Origin: Spirochaetales bacterium
GTDB lineage: Bacteria; Spirochaetota; Spirochaetia; SZUA-6; DRHE01
Reading direction: 5' to 3'
NCBI GenBank assembly: GCA_030604195.1
Contig: JAUVWI010000032.1
Span: 1-36,317 of the forward strand
Length of the DNA stretch: 36,317 nucleotides
The notes beneath the pieces were generated by a model that was not told where the DNA came from, ran no database searches, and saw only the letters and a list, made by a program, of their open reading frames with translations. The position numbers were made by a program, and so were the translations under genes. Below are positions 1-6,282 of the stretch, in pieces; the stretch's first letter is position 1, and each line of letters begins with the position of its first letter.

Positions 1-96
1 ATTGCGGGTTCCTCCTCTGATCAATCTGCTGGAGCTTTTCCCTGTGCCCCAGCTCTATCATACGTAGGAACCCAGTTTTGTCAGCCCCTCCAGGGA

Positions 97-897
97 CTAA
101 CCGGAAATACACCCGGATCGGAATTCACCCGTTTTAAGCCCTGCTATTCGTGAGGAAACCTCGGGCACCACTTTGAAGGTGATGGTCTTGGCCGGCGCTT
201 TTTCGCCCCAATAGCCATCAAAGGCCTCCAGCTTGATGTAATCACCGGTCTTAATCTCCACAAGCTTATAAGGTCCGGTACCTACTACGTTCCGGCTCCA
301 GCTTTCCCAATCATTTGCCGCAAGAAAAGCCTTTTTACTGATAATTTGGCTCATATAACCGGCAAAGCGCTTTTCAAGCAGAAAATCAGGCTGCTTACTC
401 TTGATACGGATGGTATAGCGATCGACAACTTCCGGCGGTTCGATGTTGCCCAAATACATCTGGGCCCACGTCCAACCCCGTTCCTTGTGGAAGAGACGTT
501 CCGGACCGAAGCTGAAGGCAACATCCTCGGCCGTCATCTCTTCACCATTGTGGAATTTTACCCCCTTACGCAGTTTAAACTCAAGGGTTTTGCCATCGAG
601 ACGCTTCCATTCTGTTGCCAGCCCGGGAATCAACTTTTGGTTTTCTTTATAGTCGATGAAGATTAATGTTTCAGCTATGCTGTAGAGAACGCGCTGATGC
701 ACATTGCTGTTCTCTCGCATCGGTTCCAGCACAGGAGGGTTCTTTTGAACCCCAACCACCAGATCCGGACGGCTTACCGCCCCTTCTGCAGAAACAGCCG
801 GCTCCTCTGCCTTACCGCCGGCGGCTACAAACCCCACGGAAAATACCAGCGCTGTTACTAAGATTAATCTTCCAAATAATCTTGACAAGTCTTTCAT
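97..897 (-). CDS. ABC transporter substrate-binding protein, family 5 (peptide/nickel type), C-terminally truncated
   Basis: This gene encodes an extracytoplasmic solute-binding protein of SBP family 5, which delivers peptides, nickel or other solutes to an ABC importer. The N-terminus has a hydrophobic signal segment ending near VAAGG without a lipobox cysteine. The body shows the family core: LAT(E)W near residue 98, FKLRKGVKFHNGEEMTAEDV, and GTGPYKL near residue 210. The reading frame stops after about 266 residues, while family members have about 500, so the second lobe is missing. Just before the stop the family similarity is lost at GEF, and a different minus frame is open from there to the window edge, which suggests a deletion or frameshift. 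The start is placed at 897 because GGAGGT lies four bases upstream; an earlier ATG at 909 overlaps that site. The protein is probably non-functional. Confidence 0.8.
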   Translation of the reverse strand: MKDLSRLFGRLILVTALVFSVGFVAAGGKAEEPAVSAEGAVSRPDLVVGVQKNPPVLEPMRENSNVHQRVLYSIAETLIFIDYKENQKLIPGLATEWKRLDGKTLEFKLRKGVKFHNGEEMTAEDVAFSFGPERLFHKERGWTWAQMYLGNIEPPEVVDRYTIRIKSKQPDFLLEKRFAGYMSQIISKKAFLAANDWESWSRNVVGTGPYKLVEIKTGDYIKLEAFDGYWGEKAPAKTITFKVVPEVSSRIAGLKTGEFRSGCISG

Positions 898-1012
898 AGA
901 TACCTCCATATTATTTTTCTAAACATTTGTCGTTCGAGTCTTTCAACATTGAAAGAGCTTCTAATAAGTGAATCGATACTTCCCTTACTTCATACATGCC
1001 TCCTTCATATAA

Positions 1013-1115
1013 TAGATATATCTAATTCTAAAATTGCATTAACACCCCAGCCATTATCCCAGCACAGATTACATCTGTGACTGGAGGGAATCCCTGTGCA
1101 GATTACATCTGTGAC
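1013..1115 (-). promoter_or_regulatory. Cluster of AGAT/ATCT palindromes in the leader of the substrate-binding protein gene
   Basis: Three palindromes with AGAT and ATCT half-sites lie between the promoter and the start codon. They are TAGATATATCTA (1013-1024), CACAGATTACATCTGTG (1063-1079), and a near copy whose core CAGATTACATCTG is at 1099-1111. The last two share a 17-bp direct repeat, 34 bp apart. They look like operators, or like RNA hairpins in the leader; the binding factor is unknown. The adjacent GntR-family regulator is one candidate. Confidence 0.5.
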
Positions 1116-1130
1116 CAAAGTTCTTAAGGC

Positions 1131-1232
1131 AGAAGTCCAACTCAATATATTCGGGCGCCCGCAGGACTCCCCTCGGTCTCATGCTTGATTATTTATTGCG
1201 CTTAAGGCGCAAGAAATAAAAGGTAATAGCAT
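1131..1232 (-). repeat. Dispersed intergenic repeat, copy A
   Basis: This roughly 100-bp stretch is clearly similar to 11416-11519 over its whole length. Shared blocks include AGTCCAAC at one end, TTCGGGCG, CAGGACT, CTTGATTATTT, and AGGTAATAGCAT at the other end. It contains a hairpin with arms TTGCGC and GCGCAA and a second pair AGTCC/GGACT. In copy B the first hairpin arms are TTCGCG and CGCGAA, so pairing is kept although the bases differ. Both copies have the same orientation relative to the minus-strand gene downstream. It could be a structured RNA or a small mobile palindromic element. Confidence 0.75.
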
Positions 1233-1266
1233 ATAATCCTAATTCCTTAAGCGAAAGAATTATTTC

Positions 1267-1329
1267 ATGATAAATTATATTATCATGTTATCTTGATAAC
1301 TTTATAACATAACCACTTTATCAAGTCAA
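1267..1329 (-). promoter_or_regulatory. Sigma-A-like promoter with back-to-back palindromic operators
   Basis: On the minus strand TTGACT (1329-1324) and TATAAA (1306-1301) are separated by 17 bases, a good housekeeping promoter pointing at the substrate-binding protein gene. Immediately downstream lie two adjacent palindromes, GTTATC-TT-GATAAC (1287-1300) and ATGATAA-N6-TTATCAT (1267-1286), in the position of a repressor site over the transcription start. The predicted transcript has a leader of about 390 bases that includes repeat copy A and the AGAT/ATCT sites. The rest of the gap (1330-1505) shows only a weak stem-loop near 1422-1441. Confidence 0.6.
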
Positions 1330-1505
1330 TAGGTTTTTCAATTGAGCCATTTACGCTGTAGAGGTTTTACTGAAAGCTTTATCGACATGTTTGAATATTG
1401 CGGAGACTTACAGGGATCCGGTTTCACCAAGCGCAGGGTGATCAGAAAATCAAAAAAGTAATTTTACAGAAGGAAAAGTTATACAGTTTTTAGCGAATCC
1501 ACTTT

Positions 1506-2255
1506 TTAGGTTTTATTTTCTTGTGCAATTCTTGTTTCTCCCCTACCTGTCAACTTGTTGTAATATTTATAAATATCAGACCTGTACTCCACCATTTCGT
1601 ACTCAATAACTTTTCCATCTAAAAGACGAGTTATTCTTTGATTTAACAACAAGGGCGTAGCGGGTTCTATTTTCAAAAGCTTTGCACACCTCTTTTCTGC
1701 TCTGACTGCCTCAATGATTTCATCAGCCTCATGTATCTGCAGTTTATAATATTTCTCTAAAAATTGATATAAGAATTTATCAGTAAAATCGATTGATTCT
1801 ATACCAGGAACATATCGGTGGGGTAAATAGCTTTTAATCAGCGCAACAGGCGTTTTGTTTGCGTATCTAAGTCTTTCCAAATAGACTACTTCTTCTTCTT
1901 GAAGTTCCAAATTTTTACTAACTATTTTATTCGGAGTAACTATTTTAAGATCCAACACTTTCGTTTTAACTTCGTAATATCGCATTAGAATCTCTTCGCC
2001 ACCACTATATAAAGGACCCTTCCTGTGGGTAAGCTGGGGTATTGTCACAAATGTTCCCTTACCCTGGACTTTTACAACCAAGCCTTCTATTGCTAATCTG
2101 TTGACCGCTTCTCTGGCTGTTAGCCTTGAAACTTTATATATACCAATCAATTCCCTTTCAGACGGGAGAATATCGCCTGACTTGTAATATCCTGAAAATA
2201 TCTTATTCTTTAGATCATTTTCGATTCTGTGATAAAGAGGCAGTTCTGGAGTCAT
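1506..2255 (-). CDS. GntR-family transcriptional regulator with UTRA domain (HutC/FarR subfamily)
   Basis: A DNA-binding ligand-responsive regulator of 249 residues, the usual length for this subfamily. Residues 5-75 form the winged helix-turn-helix, with the typical GDILPSERELIGIYKVSRLT stretch and GLVVKVQGKGTFV wing. Residues 90-240 form the UTRA effector domain, including VVYLERLRYANKTPVALIKS and the C-terminal EYEMVEYRSDIYKYY. AAGGGGG lies upstream of the ATG at a plausible distance. It is transcribed toward the substrate-binding protein gene, and palindromes lie both in its own upstream region and between the two genes, so it may control both. The effector is unknown; UTRA domains often bind sugar phosphates, amino acids or related small molecules. 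Confidence 0.9.
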   Translation of the reverse strand: MTPELPLYHRIENDLKNKIFSGYYKSGDILPSERELIGIYKVSRLTAREAVNRLAIEGLVVKVQGKGTFVTIPQLTHRKGPLYSGGEEILMRYYEVKTKVLDLKIVTPNKIVSKNLELQEEEVVYLERLRYANKTPVALIKSYLPHRYVPGIESIDFTDKFLYQFLEKYYKLQIHEADEIIEAVRAEKRCAKLLKIEPATPLLLNQRITRLLDGKVIEYEMVEYRSDIYKYYNKLTGRGETRIAQENKT

Positions 2256-2290
2256 TTACTTTTATCCCCCTTGATTAAGAATATCATAAC

Positions 2291-2309
2291 ATCTATATAA
2301 TTGATAGAT
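2291..2309. promoter_or_regulatory. Palindrome upstream of the GntR-family gene
   Basis: ATCTAT and ATAGAT are separated by seven AT-rich bases about 40 bp upstream of the regulator start. The half-sites resemble the AGAT/ATCT palindromes found in front of the substrate-binding protein gene, so an autoregulatory operator is possible. No direct evidence ties the regulator to this site. Confidence 0.35.
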
Positions 2310-2331
2310 TGTAAAATGGAGATAAGGAGTG

Positions 2332-2469
2332 ATGCATTACATAGATACAGGCGCTTTTATAACCCGTCATTTAAAAAGGGCTCATTATTATAATCGAATC
2401 AAGCGGGTATTCTCTTTTGATAAGCATTTTGAACTTGCTGGTTTCAAAATCATTCCTCAAACGAAATAA
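2332..2469 (+). pseudogene. Remnant of a VapC-like PIN-domain toxin with internal deletion
   Basis: This short frame encodes 45 residues. The N-terminus MHYIDTGAFI matches the first strand of PIN-domain ribonucleases, including the first catalytic aspartate. The C-terminus VFSFDKHFELAGFKIIP matches the final strand and helix of the same family. Roughly 80 residues that should lie between, with the other acidic residues, are absent, so the two ends have been joined by an in-frame deletion. An AAGGAG element sits directly upstream but too close to the ATG for good spacing. No intact antitoxin gene is visible beside it. The product cannot be an active nuclease. Confidence 0.65.
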
Positions 2470-2523
2470 TAAAACTCATGCAATATGCGCACCGGAAGAG
2501 CTTATATAGGCAGATAGATCATT

Positions 2524-2949
2524 CTAAGCAATAAATTTGAAAAGGATTGTCAGTAAAATAATAATACCAAAGCCGAGATTCATAAATGTAAGCATCATCG
2601 ATTGCTTTTTGTTCATATCCTCAAAGCGCTTATCGACCGCCTCAAAACGTTTATCCATGTACCTGTATATATCTTCAAAGCGTTTATCAACTGCTTCAAA
2701 GCGTTTGTCGACTGCCTCAAAGCGCCTATCAATAGCTTCAAAGCGCTTATCCATGCGCTCAAAGCCCTGTTTTACAATTTCTGCCAGGATTTTTATATCG
2801 CTTCTTATTTCATTCTGATCTTTATCACAATTTTCTTTTCGAACAATATTTTCGGTTAAAAGCACAATGTAACGGTGAAGGGATTTTTTATTCTTTACTT
2901 CAACAGCCTCTTCCAGTTCCTGCTCAAGTATTTCTGCTATGGCACTCAC
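2524..2949 (-). CDS. Heptad-repeat coiled-coil protein with C-terminal membrane anchor
   Basis: I do not recognise a specific family. The protein has an acidic N-terminal segment, then six near-perfect heptads of the type DKRFEAV (about residues 66-111 from this start), interrupted once by a four-residue insert IYRY, and a hydrophobic C-terminal segment (MLTFMNLGFGIIILLTILF) that should anchor it in the membrane. The heptads predict a long amphipathic coiled coil, so a membrane-tethered oligomer is likely. The start is placed at GTG 2949 because GGAGG sits five bases upstream; an ATG at 2961 overlaps that site and falls almost at the predicted transcription start. Proteins with similar repeats occur near phage and toxin-antitoxin genes, but the function here is unknown. 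Confidence 0.65.
   Translation of the reverse strand: MSAIAEILEQELEEAVEVKNKKSLHRYIVLLTENIVRKENCDKDQNEIRSDIKILAEIVKQGFERMDKRFEAIDRRFEAVDKRFEAVDKRFEDIYRYMDKRFEAVDKRFEDMNKKQSMMLTFMNLGFGIIILLTILFKFIA
2617..2754 (-). repeat. Tandem 21-bp repeats encoding DKRFEAV heptads
   Basis: The DNA holds about six copies of a 21-bp unit based on TCAAAGCGTTTATC (plus strand) that encode the coiled-coil heptads. One 12-bp insertion separates the array into blocks of four and two. The near-identity of units suggests recent expansion and possible copy-number variation between strains. Confidence 0.75.
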
Positions 2950-2968
2950 TCTATCCTCCATAAGATTA

Positions 2969-2997
2969 ATATTAATCTATAAGATTAAGGTTTACAA
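2969..2997 (-). promoter_or_regulatory. Promoter of the coiled-coil gene
   Basis: TTGTAA (2997-2992) and TAATAT (2974-2969) are spaced by 17 bases on the minus strand. A 10-bp direct repeat ATAAGATTAA (2960-2969 and 2979-2988) overlaps the -10 region and could be a regulator site. The position favours the GTG start at 2949. Confidence 0.45.
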
Positions 2998-3168
2998 GTT
3001 ATTACAAGCGGTTGTGGTTTGCTGCTTCTGTTTTATTTGAAATTTTTAGCGGTTTCTATAAAGGATTTTGGCTGTTCCTCCACTTCACCCCAGGCTATCC
3101 CTCCCTGCCTGAGTTAATGCATTAGAAGGCAAGGCCATGTCCGGGGCACTGGCAACTATTACTCGGAC

Positions 3169-3198
3169 CTACTCTCCAGAGCGCACAGCCTGTACCTG
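3169..3198 (-). pseudogene. Short remnant of a DUF1566 C-terminus
   Basis: Ten codons ending in AVRSGE-stop reproduce the C-terminal signature of the DUF1566 protein encoded at 4209 (AVRSGQ-stop), and the DNA matches over about 23 bases. No upstream domain remains. Apart from this trace and the promoter at 2969-2997, the interval 2998-3331 shows nothing I can identify. Confidence 0.4.
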
Positions 3199-3331
3199 AT
3201 CGTGTTTGCCAGGCAATGTAGGTTAAGCTATTTCACTTATCCGGAAGATGCAGGGCAACGAATATTTCGCAGTTTGATCAAAAATTAAGTTTTCATTGCT
3301 AATTATCAATACTTATTCTATTATATCCCTT

Positions 3332-3553
3332 ATGGAAGCACTGAAATATATTACCAAAGTTGATAATGATGGACAAATTAAAGATTTTCCTCCTCTTCAC
3401 GAATTGAAAGGGCAAGAAGTAGAGATAATAATTCTTCCTCATACAGGTAAAAAAGAAATGAAATTATGCCATCAAAGCTTGAGGAATAAGATAAATAAAA
3501 GGGGTAAACCTCTTTCACAATATGTTATTGAAGAAAGAAAGATAAGCAGGTAA
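3332..3553 (+). CDS. Putative VapB-like antitoxin
   Basis: A protein of 73 residues from the ATG at 3332. Its first half, ITKVDNDGQIKDFPPL followed by LKGQEVEIIIL, follows the beta-rich pattern of antitoxins that precede PIN-domain toxins: an ordered N-terminus with a KGQEVEVIIL-type strand and a basic tail that wraps the toxin. It ends 16 bases before a vapC-like gene in the same direction, the normal antitoxin-toxin order. A TTG at 3296 would add 12 residues but is less likely. There is no strong ribosome binding site. The partner toxin carries a stop codon, so the antitoxin may now be an orphan. Confidence 0.6.
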   Translation: MEALKYITKVDNDGQIKDFPPLHELKGQEVEIIILPHTGKKEMKLCHQSLRNKINKRGKPLSQYVIEERKISR

Positions 3554-3569
3554 TAATTCCACAGTATTC

Positions 3570-4010
3570 ATGAAGAACAATATTTTTGTTGATACAAGTG
3601 CCCTGGTAAAGCTATATTATCCGGAAACCGGAAGCGAAAAAGTTTAAAGCCGGGTTGAGGTATCATCAATATTATTTATCTCAAACCTTGCTATTATCGA
3701 GTTTCATTCGACTCTTTACAGAAAATATCGTGAAGGTGAACTCGATGAAGATGATTTGAATGAAATTAAAAGAATTTTTACAGATGATATTGAAAACAGT
3801 CAGTATGAAATTATTGATATAGCAGAGCTTCCCCGGAAAGCAATTGACTTGATAGTAGAGTATGGAAAAACTCATGGCATCAAGACCCTGGATTCTTTAC
3901 AAATAGCCTGCGCTTTAAAAGAAAAGGATTATACGTTTGTAACATCTTATAAGAATTTGATGAAGATATTGAAACGATTAGATATTGATTTCGCGAATCC
4001 CGAAGATTGA
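3570..4010 (+). pseudogene. VapC-like PIN-domain ribonuclease interrupted by an in-frame TAA
   Basis: Read through one stop codon, this is a normal-sized PIN-domain toxin of 146 codons. It begins MKNNIFVDTSALVKLYY with the first catalytic aspartate, continues with AIIEFHSTLYRKY containing the second acidic residue, and ends with TLDSLQIACALKEKDYTFVTS, where the third and fourth acidic positions fall. A TAA at 3645-3647 (codon 26) interrupts it without changing the frame. An internal ATG at 3756 could restart but would lack the first catalytic residue. The putative antitoxin lies immediately upstream. The simplest reading is loss of the toxin by a point mutation; a sequencing error is the main alternative. 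Confidence 0.75.
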
Positions 4011-4021
4011 AATCGTGATGC

Positions 4022-4201
4022 TCATTTCTCTATTCCTTTATCTACAGCCCTGGCTACCCCTTCTCCCTTTAAGTCAAGATAGGCAAACCTAACTGCCAGA
4101 TCAGCATCTACCTTTTCAAGCTTCTGCCTGGCCAGTGCCAGGGAATAAGGGTAGATTGCGGCTTTGCAGGATGTGATCGTCCCGAAAATTACCGAATAAT
4201 C
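4022..4201 (-). pseudogene. Unrecognised open fragment, 59 codons, no start
   Basis: A minus-strand frame is open for 59 codons directly after the stop of the DUF1566 gene and ends LEKVDADLAVRF... DKGIEK-stop. Composition and codon use look coding (alternating charged and hydrophobic residues, few rare codons), but it has no start codon and I do not recognise the family. It is most likely the 3' end of a gene whose 5' part was lost when the DUF1566 sequence arrived. Confidence 0.3.
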
Positions 4202-4208
4202 AAATGAC

Positions 4209-4796
4209 CTACTGTCCGGAGCGCACAGCCAGAACGTAGTAATCTACAGAACTAGTATCCTTGCTGGTCTCTTCCAGGATGCCCTCTTGCATGCGGACGT
4301 ACCACGCACTAGACAGTTCAGGCGGATCACCATCATAAAGACAGGTAGTGGACGAACAGTAGTAGGCGGGCCAGCCCAGCACGCCTCTGAAGCCCTGGGA
4401 GTTAAGCCAGGTAAAGACTTCCGCCTCACCCAAATTAAGAAGGCTTTCAAGCTCATTCACATTGGGCAGGCGCCAGTCACTGTGGCCGCAGAGAACAAGA
4501 TCATTAGCATAGTCCAGGGCATCAGCCCAGCTGGCCATTGTGCCGGAAGACTCCTGCTCCCACATTAGCCCGGTGAGGTTGTCGTAAATAATACCGTAAC
4601 CGTTGTCCGTAAAGCGCGGATCCGGCCAGGCAACACCCATCTGCAAATCACCATCGTCTCCCGTAGCATGGCTCGTGGTCTGTCCCGTTTTGGGAAGGCT
4701 TACCCTACCCCCGGCCTCTCCAGCCCGCACAGCCAGAACGTAGAAAAGAGGAGGTTCCAACTCCTTAGTGTCCTTGCCCGAGTAGCCACTCACCAT
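4209..4796 (-). CDS. DUF1566 (Lcl C-terminal-type) domain protein, downstream half of a split gene
   Basis: This 195-residue frame holds the end of one DUF1566 domain (YVLAVRAG near residue 25) and a complete second domain: LPKTGQTT, GDDGDLQMGVAWPDPRFTDN, DNLTGLMWEQ, SDWRLPNVNELESLL, WYVRMQEG and the final YYVLAVRSGQ. DUF1566 is a secreted C-type-lectin/FGE-like fold of unknown ligand. The first 25 residues complete the domain left unfinished by the frame ending at 4790, and the two frames overlap by seven bases, so a single frameshift near 4795 has split one two-domain protein. No ribosome binding site is evident for this half, so it may not be translated on its own. Confidence 0.65.
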   Translation of the reverse strand: MVSGYSGKDTKELEPPLFYVLAVRAGEAGGRVSLPKTGQTTSHATGDDGDLQMGVAWPDPRFTDNGYGIIYDNLTGLMWEQESSGTMASWADALDYANDLVLCGHSDWRLPNVNELESLLNLGEAEVFTWLNSQGFRGVLGWPAYYCSSTTCLYDGDPPELSSAWYVRMQEGILEETSKDTSSVDYYVLAVRSGQ

Positions 4797-5221
4797 GTCG
4801 ACGCATCAGTAGTAGACGTCCAGTAGCCGTCGGCCATTACATTGCTGAAGCCCTGGGAGTTAAGCCAGGTTGCTGCTTGATCTCCTTCCTGGTAATTTAT
4901 AAGGCTTCTCAGTTCCTTGCGGTTGGGCAGGCGCCAGTCGGTGTATGTGGCATAATTCTCACTGTTCAACAACGCGACATAGTCCAAGGCGTGTTGCCAG
5001 GTCACCTTGCCGTCATTAGACGTGCCATCGTTATCGAAACCTGGATTTTCAGTTATCATGAGATTGCCATTCTCTACCCACATCAGTCCTGTAAGGTTGT
5101 CGGTGATGGTCCCGTTGTTGTTGTCCGTGAACCTCGGGCTGGGCCAGGCAACACCCATCTCCAGGTCACCATCGTCTCCCGCCACATACATCGTGGTCTG
5201 TCCCGTTTTGGGAATCCCCAC
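4790..5221 (-). CDS. DUF1566 (Lcl C-terminal-type) domain protein, upstream half of a split gene
   Basis: This 143-residue frame starts at a GTG just after the protease gene and encodes the first DUF1566 domain: PKTGQTT, GDDGDLEMGVAWPSPRFTDN, ITDNLTGLMWVENGN, TDWRLPNRKELRSLI and GYWTSTTDAS, then stops where YVLAVRAG should follow. The missing end is in the other frame at 4796. DNA blocks at 4621-4697 and 5139-5214 are nearly the same, which shows that the two domains arose by tandem duplication. Members of this family are normally secreted, yet there is no signal peptide, so the 5' end has probably been lost as well. Confidence 0.6.
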   Translation of the reverse strand: MGIPKTGQTTMYVAGDDGDLEMGVAWPSPRFTDNNNGTITDNLTGLMWVENGNLMITENPGFDNDGTSNDGKVTWQHALDYVALLNSENYATYTDWRLPNRKELRSLINYQEGDQAATWLNSQGFSNVMADGYWTSTTDASTW

Positions 5222-5224
5222 ACA

Positions 5225-5611
5225 CTATTTCACATCCATATATTTTACCGGCAATAAGCGATGCCCAATCATATCCACTGCGGCGCCACACTGCTCAAGC
5301 GCAATGTACCCAAGAAGTGGTTCGTATTCCCCGTTTTCCGGCTCCATATCTATGAATAAAACCTCATTATATATTGATCTGAATCCCTCGATTTTTATTT
5401 TCACCGGTCCACAAACTAATCCTTTCAGTACCTTTTGAGTAGCAGTTTGAAGTTCTATAGTCTCTTCTGAACTGAATTTACCAAAACGTTCTTTCCAGGC
5501 ATGCGGTAAAGTAAGATAACTCACACCGGTATCAACAAGAGCATCCAGCTTCATTGTCGTCCCTGGTTCGGTAATGTTTTCAATATCAATTGTTACCACT
5601 ATTCTTCCCAT
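5225..5611 (-). CDS. Retropepsin-like aspartic protease (clan AA)
   Basis: A small single-domain aspartic protease that would act as a homodimer, since each chain supplies one catalytic aspartate. The active-site motif ALVDTG followed by SYLTLP lies near residue 26 from this start, and the second hydrophobic-glycine signature PLLGYIALEQCGAAVD is near residue 100, as in bacterial clan AA proteases of about 125 residues. The start at 5611 (MGRIVVTIDI) fits the family N-terminus. A TTG at 5647 has a better ribosome binding site (AAGGA) and would add 12 residues. The gene follows a truncated toxin gene and precedes DUF1566 sequences; there is no signal peptide, so it should be cytoplasmic. The substrate is unknown. 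Confidence 0.7.
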   Translation of the reverse strand: MGRIVVTIDIENITEPGTTMKLDALVDTGVSYLTLPHAWKERFGKFSSEETIELQTATQKVLKGLVCGPVKIKIEGFRSIYNEVLFIDMEPENGEYEPLLGYIALEQCGAAVDMIGHRLLPVKYMDVK

Positions 5612-5636
5612 AATTGATAGGTTATTATGATAAATG

Positions 5637-5804
5637 TTAAGAATCAATAGTTCCTTGAGAGTTATACTTTTCAGGCAGTACGGCAGGGATTGCCAGTTGG
5701 TCTATGACCCATTTGATTTCTGTGAAATCATTCTTTTTTCTACCAGATTTTTGAATCTGTTTCATATCCTTTTTAAACTTTGTCGATGCCTTTATCTTGT
5801 ACAC
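5637..5804 (-). pseudogene. Truncated YafQ/RelE-family toxin
   Basis: A GTG two bases after the upstream antitoxin stop opens a frame of 55 residues beginning VYKIKASTKFKKDMKQIQKS and continuing WVIDQLAIPAVLPEKYN. This is the N-terminal half of YafQ-type mRNA interferases: first strand, two charged helices and the conserved LPEKY. The family then normally continues for about 40 residues with the conserved catalytic histidines and the LxG..GxRE strand; here the frame ends SQGTIDS-stop, so the catalytic half is missing. Gene order (antitoxin then toxin, nearly overlapping) supports the call. It is probably inactive. Confidence 0.65.
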
Positions 5805-5806
5805 TG

Positions 5807-6034
5807 CTATGTTTCAATTCCCATATCTTCAAAAAGTTCATCAGCTGAGGTGTAGGAAGGGAGATTGTCCTTATTTTCTTCAACTTCTTCTATTGCTTCA
5901 ATGGTTTCTTTATTAGGATAGTATTTCTCCTGATCCTGTTTGAGGAAATGGAGATAATCCAGAAGAGAGTAGCCCTTTTTGTCCGGAAGACTGTCGAGTT
6001 CGGAAATAATTTGTTTTTTTATAGCTAAATTCAT
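5807..6034 (-). CDS. RelB/DinJ-like or DUF2281-like antitoxin
   Basis: A small acidic protein of 75 residues. The N-terminal half (IISELDSLPDKKGYSLLDYLHFLKQ) resembles the leucine-rich helices of addiction-module antitoxins, and the C-terminal SADELFEDMGIE resembles the toxin-binding tail of RelB-like antitoxins. GAGGTAA precedes the ATG. It is followed two bases later by the YafQ-like toxin fragment, so the pair is a former type II module. DNA binding and neutralisation of the toxin are inferred from the family and the gene order; the exact subfamily is uncertain. Confidence 0.6.
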   Translation of the reverse strand: MNLAIKKQIISELDSLPDKKGYSLLDYLHFLKQDQEKYYPNKETIEAIEEVEENKDNLPSYTSADELFEDMGIET

Positions 6035-6116
6035 TTCATTACCTCGTAATTTCTACTATAGAGTAGCTTTAAAATAATTATCAATAGCATCCAGCAGTGA
6101 TTTTCATGTGAGATAG

Positions 6117-6142
6117 ATTGCTGCTATGTATTGCTGCTATGT
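6117..6142. repeat. 13-bp tandem duplication
   Basis: ATTGCTGCTATGT occurs twice without a gap in the space between the antitoxin start and the end of the molybdenum subunit gene. No function is evident. Confidence 0.7.
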
Positions 6143-6282
6143 TATGATATTTATCATTTGCTCCTTTACCGTATTTAAAAGATACCCAATAAGCGCTGAA
6201 AAGTTAACTATTTATAACAGCTCCCCGGCAATGGAATGAGTGGTATTTCAAGCTGTAATCGACTCTATGAACGAATGCCCGG

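Noticed and set aside
114-123. GAATTC at the point where the substrate-binding protein loses similarity, as a cloning junction
   Set aside because: A six-base site occurs often by chance, and no vector sequence is seen next to it.
1131-1232. Repeat copies as integron attC sites because of the GTCCAAC end
   Set aside because: The matching GTTRRRY-type end is missing, and no cassette structure or integrase is present.
4209-5221. DUF1566 proteins as targets of a diversity-generating retroelement
   Set aside because: No reverse transcriptase, template repeat or adenine-directed variation pattern is visible; the duplication is a plain tandem domain copy.
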